Below, piece after piece: positions 24,501-37,849 of a DNA stretch of 64,000 nt; positions within the stretch are counted from its first letter, which is position 1, and each line of letters begins with the position of its first letter. The position numbers and the translations under genes were made by a program. This DNA comes from Welwitschia mirabilis (lineage: Eukaryota; Gnetophyta; Gnetopsida; Welwitschiales), in contig JBOZIK010000001.1 of NCBI GenBank assembly GCA_051453625.1, forward strand, positions 238,240,864 to 238,304,863, given 5' to 3'. The notes under the pieces were generated by a model, which was given only the letters and a program-made list of their open reading frames with translations, ran no database searches and was not told the origin of the DNA.

Positions 24501-24875
24501 CACTACCAAAAATTTAAGCAATTAGGGTGTTTAAAAAATGCATTAGAAGATCTAAAAAAATTTTCCTTATATGATTTTTAAGTCTTTTAAGAAATTTTTA
24601 AAACAAACATCATTTAAAGATTTGCCATAATTGCTTAGAATCTTTTAGGAATTTTTAAAAACATCTTTAAAAACTACAAAAAAATGCCTTAATATTCTAT
24701 TAAGGAATTTATAAAAACATCCTGATCTAGCGTTTACAAAAATTTTGTCAAAATCATTACCTACTTGGAGGATTTTAGGGAATTTCTTTAAAATGCCCCA
24801 AAAGATTAGGATTTTATGGAGTTTAAAAAACGTCTTAAGAAGTCTATAGTTAATTAAAAAAATGGCAATGTAGTG
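24501..24875. mobile_element. Small CACTA-like element or terminal fragment
   Basis: Starts cactaccaaaaatttaagca and ends ...ggcaatgtagtg, i.e. CACTAC to GTAGTG. The interior (24540-24840) holds degenerate 'aaatgcctt', 'ttttaggaatttt' repeats like the subterminal repeats of the CACTA at 8526. The inverted ends match for only 6 bp and the 3-bp flanks (taa, ctt) do not agree, so it may be a MITE with a decayed end or only a fragment. Confidence 0.45.
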
Positions 24876-27800
24876 CTTTGTCCTTTTTAAATATGAATAT
24901 TGTTAAGGATTTTGATTAGCATCAAATGCANNNNNNNNNNNNNNNTATTTAATCTCAAAAATCCTTTAGTCTTACGAAGGTTCCTGCTCATAAGTGGATA
25001 AAAAGGGATTATTTCAAAAAGAAAAAATCTCCCTACTTCCACTAGAAATGTATAAAATTTGATTATGATTAATGATGGATGATAATAAATAGATTTATTA
25101 TCTCTAATATTAACAAGTAAAAGTCATCTACCTTATCAAAATAAAATTAGTCAAGGATTCTAAGCTACTTTAGTACATAGGAATCACATGTACATTTAAT
25201 AAAGAAACCAAATAAAAAATTATTGAAAAGAAAATAATAATTTAAGTTACAAATGTATAGTCTAAAAGATATAATGGACTTGTAATCTATAATGGTCTTC
25301 TATTTTGAAAACCTAGATACAATGGATTCATTCTTAGATATTAGTTCGATAAATCACTCACAATACTAGTAGTTATGGATTCAAATTTCCATATAGAAGA
25401 ACTTGTATTAGATATAATACTAAGATCATACTATAAAATTATACTATTATCCCATCTACTTAGGTCTAGTGAGGGTCATAATTTCAATGGCCATTTTAAT
25501 GCTAGTACATTAAGCAATATGAGAAGTTATTTAGAATTATATAATGTAGAATAAGCTTTCTTTAGCTAACTAAATGTAGAACATTAAATACACAACAAAT
25601 TAAATATTAAATCAATACTATATATAATGAAAGAAAATTCATAGTAAAATATGATAAGCTAAATATGCTTCATAGTTTTTAAGACCATTAAACTATAATT
25701 CCATCATCACAAATTATGAATTAGACAAAAATTATCATCACCTAATGCACTCATTAATGGACAAGATGGTATTAAATATTAGTAGAACAAGGGTTTAGAT
25801 AATTTATAACAATACATGGCTATTTAATTGAGACATCAGAAGAAAACGATGTTTTTAGATAGAATTAACTCATTGATAAACTACTATAATAAAAGGTTGT
25901 AATCAAGTATAAAATGAAATATACATTAAAAAAATACATCATCATATTTTAGAGCCTATTAATGATTTTTTAAATTATCAAAAAGATGATTAGCCATAAA
26001 TTAGTCTTTCCTAGTTATGGAATAATATACATACTCCTGAAATACATAATAAACTTTAATTTTTATGGAAAATTAGAGCATTCTTTAGTTACTTTCTGAA
26101 ATGTTAAAAGCTAATAAACTTAGATAAGTATGTTAAAAATTTAAAAATATAGGTAATAGTTGAACTGCATATTTAAAACAATTTTATTCTAATCTTTGGT
26201 TTATCTCATGATAGAAATCATGTAAATAATAATGAAATGCTATAGTTTGATCTAAAAATGCATCACCACTCTTAAGAAATGCAAATGTCAAATAACATAA
26301 CATGTTGGATAACCTAATAGGAAAACTTGATTTGTTTAAGAAATGAATGTCAAATTGGAAATATACAATGTCATTCTAGAGGCTAGTAATGTAAGAGATG
26401 TAATAACAGAATCCTAATATGTTAAGTAATGAATGGCCATGAATATAAAGTTGTTGTCAATATTGGCTTTAACAAGAAGTTTTTAAAAGAACCTTTCATA
26501 ATAGATCAATATTCCTTATGAATGAAAGATTAATGCTAATTTTTATTTAATTTAAAATTAAAGGCAATAATGGTAAATAAACAAAGGACTAGAATTTTGT
26601 CCATTAATCATCTCCTCATCAAAATTTTTTTCATAAATGGATGATCCTCATAATAAAGGGAAGGATCTTTCATCATTTATTTTTTTACCTAAAAAATAGT
26701 GCCTCTATAATAAAAGTTCTATGAACTATAGTTCAACTTATGGATGAGGCAAACCCTAATACTTTTGTAGCATTAACTGGTATTGGGATGGAGATGCTAC
26801 ATTATGTGTTAACCAATTAGTAGACATTAACCTCAATAAGAAAATTTCAAATTCATATAGTATCAGAGGATCAAAATTGTCATATTGATTCTAAAAATTA
26901 AGTTTAAAAGTTAATGTAAGTAGGACATTAGTAGCTAAAAAAGGAAATGTTACAACTTCTATTTAATTCTTTAATCTATTTAGTACTTGTTTAAAGGTGA
27001 TAATCATAATTTAAAATTTATTATTAGAATGACATATTTAAATACTCATTTCTCACTTTTTGACATAAAAGATAGAGGAGAAAAATTTAATAAAATTCAT
27101 TAATAGGACTAAAATGAATAAATAAAACTAAGATCATAAATAACTAATAATCAATAAAATAAGAGTAACATTCAAAATAGTTAAGTAATGTGCTAAAGAA
27201 TAATAACTAAGTATAAGCATAATCACATAAACTAAAATTCCTAACTTATCCTTTCTTTATAATTTCATTTGAACTAACTTTTATGAATATTAAAAGCTCT
27301 ATTTTGCCTCAGTAATTATATTTTGATTCTATACTAGAACATAGGCATTCTTAAAGCCCTTACTACAAGAAATCATTTATTTCACAAACCTTAAAAATTA
27401 TATAGGTGAATCTTCCATTCTTCATAAAGATCTAATTCTGAATTTCATATGGGAAAAAATATAGAATTAAATGAATGTCTTAACTAAATGTTTATCATTT
27501 TTAAAATAATTATCATTTTATATCTATACATTTTAATGTATTATTTTATCCAAACTAACAAACTTCTAGAATATCCAAAATAAATTTAAGAGAAGTAATA
27601 TGGAAATAGTTCAATCTTGAATTTTTATTCTATTTTTGTTAATAAAGTATGAAAATATAAAATACATAATTAAAATTCTAAGTTTATAATAGAAAAACAA
27701 AATATAAAACCTTGTAATCCTAAGATAAAATTTCATTAAAATAAACTTGATGCTTCAAAATCTTGTGCCTCATTACATAAGTCTTCTTAGTATGAATCTA

Positions 27801-30019
27801 AAGTAGTAAGTACTTCTTCTTTTAGTATGCTTTCTTAAGAGTGGATTTTGTTTTTAAGAAATTATAGTCAGGCCCATGTAATAGATTCCTCATAACCTTA
27901 CTATTAAAATGATAAAATAAGTTATATTATTATAAATATAGCAAATGCAAATGCTTAAATTTATCAAAATAGAAAGCAAAAAAGAAAGAGTAAACCCTGC
28001 ATCTTTAAAATCTTGTTCGGGACTCCATGTGTAACCATGGTAATCCTAAGAAGATGCATTTAAACTTAAGTTTTTTAAGTTTATTTAGAAGACACTAATA
28101 ACATTTCATTCATCATTGATCTTAATCTTCACTATATTAGGAAAAAACTTCAAAAAATTAGATTAAAAAAACTTACTACAATTTAACAAAAAATAAAGTT
28201 AATTGAAGAGCTTACATACCCATTCCTATAACTAAAAATTGGTAGATAGAATGACGCCTCACTAATTTCCTCTATCCCTTACATGATTAGGTTTTTTATC
28301 TTCTTAAAATTATAATAAATGAATAATTATCTATAGAATAATTTTCTAGCACAAATTGCACTACTACTGGTTTAAAGTGATGCTTGTAATTGAAGACTTT
28401 ATAACATCCCAATGTCTAAATATCATTTCAATATTTAATGGCTCTATGAAATCCTGATTATGATTAAACTCAAATTTATCTTAAAATATCCTTAATGCTA
28501 CTATTAAAACAAATCACTATAAGAAATCACCATAAGAAGCCTCTCAATTTCATTGCATTATCTACAAGTCAAAATAAATGTGTGAATTACTATATGAAAT
28601 CACCATAAGAAGATTATCTTAATTTATTATTTTTAATTCCAAAAAACTCTCACCTCAATTCATGACTTTCTTACTATAGTTTCATGGTAATAAATGAATT
28701 ATTCCCAAAATAATCACTACCTAGACAATCATCGAAGAAATTTTAATCACAATATGCAATAATCAAATGAATAATGGAAAAATAAAAAAGGTAAATATCA
28801 ATAGATATAAGTTTTTCCCATTCTTAAAATCCAAGAAAAAGAAGAGAAAAACAAAACATCAGATATCTAACTCAGGACCTCTTACCACAAATTTGATGTG
28901 CAAGTTGAATATCCTTAAGCATAATTATGATGTGATTCACCTGAACGGTGCATAGATTAGTATCTTTAAATAGTATAACAAGATATACATTAATGTCCTC
29001 TCATAGGATGAGAGCAGAATAGGTCTAGAACATGAGACCTCTCTTGAAATCTAACATTATTTTTATGATAAAACACTAGAATGATAGATTTCATATGAAA
29101 CTTTTTATGCTTTTTTAGTATAAATAGATTTTTCTATGAGAAATGCCCATAGGCCAATATTATGTGACAATCCTAATTTCTCTTTTATTTAAGATCCTTT
29201 TTAATAGTAATCATGAATATTATTTTATCATATTTAAAATCCTCTAAGAATAAATACAATCTTTATTGAATAAAAATAATAAAATAAGTTTTAAAAAAGC
29301 AATAATATACTCATCTTTATTACATGATATTCTAATAAGACATTTAATAACTTATTATGTCAAATGTAAGACCTTTGTTAAGCAAACTAGCCAAAATGAA
29401 TACTACTTTTAAAGTTTTATTTATGTAATCACTAGGAGAGTAGGCTAGCTTATTAATGGCTTAGTATATCCTATGCAAATCACATGCATGCCCCTTGCCA
29501 CCAAATTACTTCATTTAATTATAATGAAATATTGTGACTCTTTAAAATTTTAGTTACTATTCAAAGGTTACATTCTTTGAATGATTATTACAATACTACA
29601 TGAAGGATTATAATAATTCAATTAACATAATAAGTGATAATTTCTAGAACAAGTTTTTAAAATCATTACAAACTTCCCAAAAAGATCATTGTTCATCTTG
29701 AACCACTATTCTTCCAAGGGATCACCTTTCTATGAAAATTATTTAGCATTAAATTCTTTATTCCCATCATGTTTTTCTACATTATTTAAGAGTTCCTTAA
29801 TTTTTGTTTTTAAAGAATAAGTCTATTTCATATTATATTTATTTTTCTAACTCTACTACTCACAATGAGATCATTCTATTAAGTTTTTTGAATATATTTT
29901 TCTCTTAATTTGCTTTTTATATAAAAAGATTCTTGTATTTGATTTGTGCACCCTATAAGGGTTCTACCTTTTCTTAATTACTTCTTCCATTCTTTTAGTC
30001 TTCTCTTTCCATCATTTAT
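24876..30019. other. AT-rich DNA without recognisable genes
   Basis: About 5 kb with only short frames. No retroelement or host protein motif was recognised on either strand, and no LTR pair. A 15-base gap lies at 24931-24945. A terminus-like ttactacaagaaatc (27360-27375) and cactataagaaatc (28515-28528) recall CACTA ends but have no partner. Part of 29000-30000 may belong to the minus-strand element D downstream of its integrase, but nothing convincing is legible. Confidence 0.55.
28516..28612 (+). repeat. Local direct duplication
   Basis: actataagaaatcaccataagaag at 28516-28539 recurs with one substitution at 28589-28612, 73 bp apart. Origin unknown. Confidence 0.7.
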
Positions 30020-30182
30020 ATCCTTACATTGGATTTGTCTAGTTAATTAAAATTGCACAATTCCTTCCATACATCGCTTTGAATCGAGAACATTTAATTG
30101 AAGCCAGATAAACTTGGTTATATGAAAATTATACCAACTAAAGGTACTTTTCCCATCTCCTTGGCTTTCCAATCACATATGT
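30020..30182 (-). pseudogene. Ty3/gypsy integrase, part after the catalytic core (element D, left piece)
   Basis: On the minus strand, just left of element C, the translation gives a V-I-x-W-K block, then S-I-K-x-x-x-F-K-A-M-Y-G-R-N-C near 30060-30115. This is the well-conserved gypsy integrase motif S-I-x-x-x-x-F-E-A-L-Y-G-R-x-C. The preceding part of the same gene (catalytic core, RNase H) lies on the minus strand at 43175-44065, on the far side of element C. The two pieces fit end to end between the residues L-K-D-I and V-I, showing one gene split by the insertion. Confidence 0.75.
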
Positions 30183-33100
30183 TTTCAAAATTTCATATCC
30201 CATATTTTGTAAGCCATAATTACTTAGATATTAATCATATTAAGCTTTTAATTAAATGATGAATTACTCTTCTTTAAAGGCCTTGTCAAAAAAAGATGGA
30301 ATTCTAAATTAACCTTAGTTTATAATTTTCATAGGTTACCATGAAAATGATAATAATTACATTATAAGGTTTTTATAATAAATTAAAAATTTCAAAATAA
30401 CATAATAGTATATTTTACATCTTAGTTACTCATTTAAATCCTTGGTGAAAGTGATAGGTGTACTATATTATGAAGACTTTTTCTTCTTTATTTTGTATGA
30501 TTAGTAGAATTTATGAATTATGAAATCAATGAGAATGTGAAAAAGTACATGCACTCATACCTAGATCCAAGAATGATAAATGGGTAGATTTACTCTACTA
30601 TGACTTTTACTTTCTTGAGATGTGTAAAAGAACATGATTTATAATATGTTTATTGTTTTTTTCATTGGAATTGAAGAGTTTATCTTATTATTACACATGA
30701 AAATTTTGAGATTTATGAATTTATTTTTTGATGTATGTTTTGGATGAATTAAACTTACTTATGTGTCTATGAAGGAATAAGAATAAGCTAGAATGAGGAA
30801 ATGATGCATGTAATTAAACTTGATAATTAAAGAAAGAATATTACCACTAGTGAATTTTATGAGTCATAAATATGATCTCTTTTTATATTCTAATGTCACT
30901 TATTACTCATCATACTTGTCAATGATAAATCATGTGATCTTAAGCTATGTGCATTTTGTTTATTTATACATAGAGATAATTTCCTTTATTACAAGGAGAA
31001 GATACTTTTAATTTTTCATGCAAGTGCACTTCTTTTTTTTCCTTTCTCTTTCTTGTCATTTTTTTTCTTGTGGAGATTGGATATTGGAATATTAAATCTA
31101 AGAATTATTAAGTTTGGATCTTCATCAATCTTCAACAATTAAGGACTTAAAAATCTTTCCAAGTAAGCTTTTTACTCATGTTTTCCATATGATCATTTTT
31201 AAATATTCTAGTAGATTGATGATGTATTACATTAGGTCATTATTATGGTTACCTTAAAATTATATATTTTTTTGATTTTATTACCTTCCATTAGCTCTCA
31301 CCAAGATACTACTGAGTCTCTTATGCTTGGTGATGGAGGTTACTAATGGATGATTATGACTACGTGACTAGTGGGTTCACTATAAAAATAAAAAAATAAA
31401 AAAGTAAATTTGGGCATCCATGTTTATTTTAATATAATATTTTTATCTATTATGTATTAAATCCATCTTATTAGGGGTTAAAGTGTAATCTTCAAAAATC
31501 TCTGTAAGGCTAGTACTCTTTCATAGAAATCCTAAGGCTTATAGTAAATGGTTTTTTTTGAATTAATTTAATTTTTCTTTTTACATTATTTTAAATTAGT
31601 AAATTTACTTATGATATTATATAAATAATAAGTTGTTATATCTATTATTTTATTAATCTAAATTATTACATAACTCCATGCAAAAACTTTCGTTTTTTTA
31701 ATAGTGAAAATTAAAGTTTTAGAATATAGGCATAGATTGAAAACACCCTATTTTGTTAAGTTAATGAAATTTTTTCTACAATTCTAGGATTATGTTATAA
31801 CTATAAAAATGTAAAAATAGTAATTTTTGATGTATAATAATTTTAATAAATTTATTTAGTAAATATGTTAAGAAATAGATGCAAAAAACAGTAAGCAATT
31901 TATTTATTTTTCTAAATCTAATAATGATGATATATAAAAGTTAAGCATCTTGAATTGTAAATAATTAAATAATCTTTCAAAAACATTTTGAATAATTCAG
32001 AACTCAAAGTATTTTAAATGTTATGATTATTTTAGTGTAGTGAGGTAGAACTATAATTTTAGAAACTTTGATAATTTTTAATCTTAAATCATGAATTAAT
32101 ATTTTAGAATTTAAATATATCTTAAGTTAGTTTATAAGGATCCTATTATAAAAAACTACTATAATTTATTTTTTAATGATTAATTAATTATTTATTTTTT
32201 TATCATGATATCTCCTTAGAGCCTAAAAATGTTATAATTAATGTTTTCAATTATTAAAAAATTATTACATGAAATGTTATCAGGAATTTAAGTATATAGG
32301 ATAATCTTCTATTGGTAGCTTTACATCATATTACAAGAAATAATATTTAATTCAAAAAATACCTCTTTTACCTTTTTACTTTATCTTACTTTGAATGTGC
32401 ATGCTTGTAAGAGTTTTCACCTTAGTAGTTTAAGTGATAAATAATATTTGATTTATTACTTATTTTCTTAACTTATAATGTAGTTATATGAGCCTTGGAT
32501 AAATCATTATACCTCAATAACCGTTCTTAAACTATACTTCTTTTGTTTGTCTTTCTTATACCATGAATATTATCATATAAGCATGGAATAATGCTATTAG
32601 GATTGACATGGTTCCAGGTATAAATTAGTTTCCTTAAATACATTATTGAGATGTGAGTTGATATATTTTTTAATTTTGTTATTATTTTTAAAAGAAAAAA
32701 GAAAAGAATATTTCCTTTATTTATATTTTCATTACTCTAATCTTGAATATAGAGATGTTCTGATATGCTTGTTTTTCCTTTTATGATCGCTTCTATTAAA
32801 TGAATCTAATAATGCTTATAATTATTATATCTAAGTAAATAATCCATTAAATATCCACATTAGTTAGAATTATATGCATGCATTGTATAGTATATTCATC
32901 AAACAGAACTAATCAACATAATCTTAATAATGATCATCTCCATAATGATCATCTTTGTAATACCCTTCTAGAAGTGGCTTTGATGACCACTCTCCTATGC
33001 TACCAATGTATGAAGTTACTCTGACATAATATCATAATTTCATGGCATCAATGGATCATGTTGCATCATCCAGAGATATTTTAGAGAACATGGATCATTT

Positions 33101-33647
33101 GTAAACATGCATCCATCTCATGTACTATTTATCACTTAGGGGGTATAGTGAGGTGAATTATAAGGTTATGAAGTTGAGCCTACCCATGTTTTTATAGTTT
33201 ATAATGTAAAATAAAACTAATTCACATCTAGATGATGGTCAAATATCAAGTTTGAATTCCATTAATCAGAATTAATATCTCTTATTATATTGGTTAAGCA
33301 TTATCTTTATATTTATTTATGTATGTTTTATCACAAGTTTGCATCCCTTTAACTATTTGTAAGATATCTTTCTATGTGATAAAAAATAGGAAGAAATTGA
33401 TTACATAAACTTATAATATTACTATTATTTATAAATTAAAATAATCTAGAAATTAATTATAATAAAATATATAATATTAATACTATTTCTTTTATTAAAA
33501 TATAAAAATGCTAATAAAGGAATAAGTAAAATTTTATCCTAGGTTTCTTTTTATTTATTACATAATAATATTAAAGAATCAAGGAAGAGAAAATAAAATG
33601 GGAAAGAAATAGTGCTTAATCAAGGTAGAAAAAGAGAAGGCGTCACA
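30183..33647 (+). repeat. 5' LTR of element C (about 3.46 kb)
   Basis: Collinear with 39257-43174 from the tttcatat start to the tcaca end. Ends ...aaggcgtcaca, then aat and the primer-binding site. It contains a hairpin-forming tcaccaag...cttggtga (about 31298-31335) and a 45-bp block (32391-32435) identical in the other LTR. A 63-codon frame at 30820-31011 is not conserved in the other LTR and is not called. Confidence 0.85.
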
Positions 33648-33650
33648 AAT

Positions 33651-33662
33651 TAGTATCAGATC
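33651..33662 (+). promoter_or_regulatory. Primer-binding site of element C
   Basis: tagtatcagatc, against the usual tggtatcagagc of tRNA-Met primed elements. Confidence 0.8.
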
Positions 33663-34600
33663 TTTAAGTTAACTTAAACAATACCTATGTTAAGCATTTA
33701 CAAATTTATAAGAATATAAATGCAATTATATCAATAATAACATTTCTTCTTAATAATTTTAAAGTTCATTGTAACCATAATAATATTAATTTTTAATAGC
33801 TATAAATTTAATTATTTCTCTAATAATCTTAAACCTTGAGTAAAATCAATTATATCCTTGATAATACTAGGTTATAAGGTAACTCTAACTTTTAGATAAG
33901 CATGAATTTAATCATATCTTCTCATAGTCATCAATTTTATTATACCTATAATCTTCTTACTTCATATTAATTCCAATAATTCTAAATACTACACTAATGA
34001 TAATCCTACAATCTTAATAATACTAGATGTTGATCATATTTGGGATAGTCCTAAAGTGTTCATAAGTTTAACTATAATCCCAAGTTCTAAATGGTTGTTA
34101 TTTTAATCATATTTATGATAATTCTAAATTCCTAAAAAACCCTAGATGGATAATGAATTTAAGCTATTAAATACTCTATTATGTTATATCTATAGATAAT
34201 AATAACTTAGAAGAACTACAATTATCTTAAGCATTTAGAACAATGACCTTTTATGATTTCTTAAAGAGCTTAAGCTTTTTCAAGAAATATAGATATACAA
34301 AATAACGCCTTATAATAAGATACCCTTAGAAACAATCAATCCTCCAAATAAGTTATTCATTTTAAACTATATAATTACATAACCTTAAAGTAAAAGCTCA
34401 TATTCATAACTTATAAACCTAATAAACCTTATCTAATTAAGATAAAGAAAGTGAATAAACTTGATTATGTACTTTAAGTCATACATAAGAATCAATCACC
34501 TCATAATTATAACCTTGTCATTTTTAAGATCATAAAAATATTTTTAAGTTTAACTATTAGTACTATTTATCCTATTTTGAAATGTATTCTCTTAAAAAAT
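33663..34600 (+). other. Untranslated leader of element C
   Basis: AT-rich, with repeated short strings of the type 'ataatcttaa', 'taataatact'. No coding signal. Confidence 0.5.
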
Positions 34601-34819
34601 TCCACTTCTTTTACATGCCTTGTCATCATTTTTCAAACCTTGAAACCAAGTCAACTGCATCAAGAATTAACATTACAAGAATTTAAGAGATAGTTATCAA
34701 TCTAATGATGGACATGAACCTCTATTTAATCTTAATCTAGAAGTATTAATAAATACATTCATGTAGTTCCTATCAGAAATAGTAAATCAAGATAAAAACC
34801 TACGAGTAAATAATGATAT

Positions 34820-35720
34820 TAATCAACCTAAGGAAGTGGATATGAGAAAATTATTTTAAACTTTTGTTAAGCTAAATCTACCAAATTATACAATAAGTTT
34901 AGATTCATCCAAAGCAAAAGATGACTAGGTGATATTAAAAAGGTTATAGATACCTTAGGATGTGATAAATATGAAAAGGCATCTTTAGCTATTTATATGC
35001 TTCAATGAGAAACTAATCTAAGGTAAAAAATGTAAATAACCAACTTGGGAGATCTAAAACTTTCATGAAGGATATTTGAGCATATATTTAATGAGAGGTA
35101 CATCACCAAGTTTATATTCAGCAAAATATTATAGAATTATAAAATCTAAGAAAAATCCATAATGTAACCATAGCATCTCATAAGTAAAAAATTGTATAAT
35201 TATTAAGATACGTATCACATATGGATCTAGATGAAGAAACTAAAACAAATATCTTTAATAATAGTTTTTTTCCCTTCTATTACTACCAAAGTATCCTATT
35301 TGAATCTAAGAGTCTATTAGAGGCTACAGAAAAGGAAAATATAATAGAACAAACTAGTAAAAATAACAAGAAATTAAGAAAACGATTCCTTCATGGGGTA
35401 CATCCTTAAGGGAAATTGATCACAAATATCTTCTCAAGATAATAATTTACAATTCGAAAAAAATAATATTAGTAATAGTAATAGCAAAAAATAGGAATTT
35501 AAATCAACCTAAGAAGGCTTAGATCAAAAGAAATTAAAATGTTCTCAGTTAAAGCTATGTAAGTAATTAACCTCAAAGATCCAACTACTAGAAACTTCTT
35601 AATCAGAATCAATACCAGAAGTAGTATAATGGATATCAATGCTACAACTATAAAGAAAATTATAATACAAGATAATGTTCATTACATAATAAAAACATTC
35701 CTAGATAAAACCTAAAAAAT
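34820..35720 (+). pseudogene. Chromovirus gag (element C)
   Basis: Frames broken by stops give L-P-N-Y, S-S-K-A-x-D, then V-I-D-T-L-G-C-D-K-Y-E-K-A-S-L-A-I-Y-M-L-Q near 34945-35005. That is the Del/Tekay gag core (capsid; x-F-x-A-x-Y-x-L-x-G-x-A-x-x-W). F-N-E-R-Y lies near 35088. A zinc-knuckle remnant at about 35637-35676 reads C-Y-N-Y-K-E-N-Y-N-T-R-x-C: the second Cys and the His have become Tyr, both explained by single G to A or C to T changes. A 62-codon open stretch at 35221-35409 is part of this gag. Confidence 0.75.
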
Positions 35721-36440
35721 CCTTAAGAATTAAAAAATGTTTCTTAATTAATAGGATGATTTCAAGTAGCAATAGATAAATCAAGTGGAGAAATTTCAGA
35801 GCTTTATCATAAAGGGTAGGGCTTTACTTAGTAATAAAGAAGTAATTATTTTATTTTATTATGTATAAATACATTAATTTAGATATTTTATGATTATTGT
35901 AAGTAAAAAAATTATGTTATGCTCCAATTGATGGATGCATAAATCTAGCAAATGGATCCATGTATAAAGTAAATGAGTGAGTCTAAAACTATACTCTATT
36001 CAGAAGTAGAAAATACTTTTAGATACAACTAATTATTATTAAATTAATAAAGCAACACATTGTTTTGGGTATGAATTTATTAATGTAAAAAATTAGTTAT
36101 AAATTTTAAAATGCATTAAGTAAAATTGATGAGTCATAGTCAAAGACTAGTCTTATAAGATAATTATAAATTAGTAGTGGAGAATTTAATTAATGAAAAT
36201 AATATAAAAAGAGAAATTAAAATGGGATTACTATTTTATGTATTATGCCTAAAATCAAGTAGCTTAAAGAAAGGAGGAACTTTATTAAATAATATTATAT
36301 TCTAATAATATCATAACATATTTACAATAGAATTATTAGGAACACCACCACTTTGGAAAGTTGAGTTTTTTATTAAATTAATTATAAGAGCCCAATCAAT
36401 TTCTAAGACATAATATAGAATGTCTTTTATAGAAATGAAA
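35721..36440 (+). pseudogene. Gag-RT spacer of element C, expected protease position
   Basis: This is where aspartic protease should lie. Only vague resemblance is visible, with no legible D-[ST]-G triad. It is called by position between gag and RT, not by motif. Confidence 0.35.
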
Positions 36441-36479
36441 GAATTAGAAATTTAGTTGAAAGAAATCTTACAAAAAAGA

Positions 36480-37130
36480 TTCACTCACCCTAATGTATGA
36501 CCATGAGAAGCACCTATATTATTTATAAAAATGAAGGATGAAACATAAAGATTATGCATTAATTATGGATATCTAAATAAACTTAACATTAAGAACAAGT
36601 ATTAACTATTAAGAATAAATTATGTTTTTATCAGCTTATGTAAGCTAAGGTATTATCAAAATTTGATATAAACTCTAAACATCAACAAGTTTGAATTAAC
36701 AAAGAAGATATTCATAAAACAACATTTAGAACTTACTATGGGTATTATGAGATAACTATTATACCTATTGATTTAATTAATTCTCCTATAATATTTACAA
36801 GTTGTATCAATTACATCGTTTAACTACCTCTTAATTCCTTTATAATAGTTTTTATTAATGATATTCTCATTTATTATAAGACTTATAAAGAACATAAGAA
36901 ATACTTAAGAATAATATTACAAACTTTATGAACTTATCAATTATATGCTAATATGAAAAAAATGATCTTTTTGAAAATGATTTGTTCAATTTCTATGTCA
37001 TATAATATCCAAGGAAGGAATATCAGTACATCAAGATAAAGTTATAACAATAATGAAATATCTAATACCATAAATATTACTGAGGTTAAAACCTTTCTTG
37101 GCCTTTCTAGGTACTATCATTGATTCATCT
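36480..37130 (+). pseudogene. Reverse transcriptase (element C)
   Basis: Copies element RNA into DNA in intact relatives. Visible blocks: V-L-S-K-F-D-I-N-S-K-H-Q-Q-V near 36650-36695; K-E-D-I-H-K-T-T-F-R-T-Y-Y-G-Y-Y-E near 36705-36755; P-I-D-L-I-N-S-P near 36765. V-F-I-N-D-I-L-I-Y-Y follows near 36847-36880, then K-E-H-K-K-Y-L-R-I-I-L-Q-T-L. The catalytic F-I-D-D motif reads F-I-N-D, its first Asp changed to Asn by one G to A. F-L-G-L-S-R-Y-Y lies near 37095-37120. Several stops interrupt the frame. Confidence 0.85.
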
Positions 37131-37640
37131 TCAACTTCTCTAAGATATCTTCTCGATTAATAAAATTTTTAAAGGAAAAAAGGCTTTCAATAAGAAAAAA
37201 AAGATATCAACAATCATTTAGTAATATTAAAGTCTTCTTAACTAGTACTCTAGTCTTAGTAATGTGAGATGATTCAAAGACATTTTATATTTATATTGTA
37301 CATTTGAAGAAGGTCTTAGAGTATTTTTTGAATAAGATAAAAGAGCAATTGCTTATAGATTAAGATAATTTGAAACTTATAAATTAAGTTATTCTATTCA
37401 TAATCTTAAATTAGCTATAGTGGTTTTTTTAAAAGATGTGGAAGCATTATCTCTATGGTATAAAGCTTCAAGTTTGAATAGATCATAAAAGTCTAAAATA
37501 CATTTTTACTTAACCAAACTTAAATATTAAAGAAATACAATGAATAGAATTTATATGTAATTTTAATCTAGAGATTTTAAATTATGAAGGTAAGAAAAAT
37601 AAGATTGCAGATGATCTTAGAAGATAAGATTATCTCAAAG
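37131..37640 (+). pseudogene. RNase H (element C)
   Basis: Follows the RT. Recognisable pieces are the Y-L-N-Y-S-I-H-N-L-x-L-A-I-V-V-F block (about 37380-37430, family NYPTHDLELAAVVFAL), then a Y-G-I-K-L-Q-V-x-I-D-H-K-S-L-K-Y-I-F block (about 37458-37505). Around 37565-37622 Y-E-G-K-x-N-x-I-A-D-D-L-x-R matches the end of RNase H (Y-x-G-K-x-N-x-V-A-D-A-L-S-R). Frameshifted. Confidence 0.75.
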
Positions 37641-37849
37641 TAATTATAAAAATTCAAAACCAATTTCTTATCATTATTTTAGAGGGATAAAACTAGGATG
37701 AGAATTATTAAAACTTAAAGGGCTATTTAAAAAAAAAATAGATTTAGAGCATTTTAGTATTAATTCAAATGATATTATTAGATTCAAGAGAAGATTTTTA
37801 GTTTCTAAACTAGATGAAATTAGACATTAGACAATGTTGAAATTTCATA

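Noticed and set aside
27360-28615. Possible second CACTA element bounded by ttactacaagaaatc and cactataagaaatc
   Set aside because: Both strings are in the same orientation, there is no inverse partner and no subterminal repeats lie between.
28880-29040. Possible tRNA-derived SINE (phrases like aggacctcttacc and ggtctagaacatgagacctc)
   Set aside because: No convincing A and B box pair, no poly-A or T tail with a target-site duplication.
29690-30019. Continuation of minus-strand integrase tail of element D
   Set aside because: After the Y-G-R-N-C block no G-P-F or chromodomain residues are legible; the region may be element D but cannot be supported.
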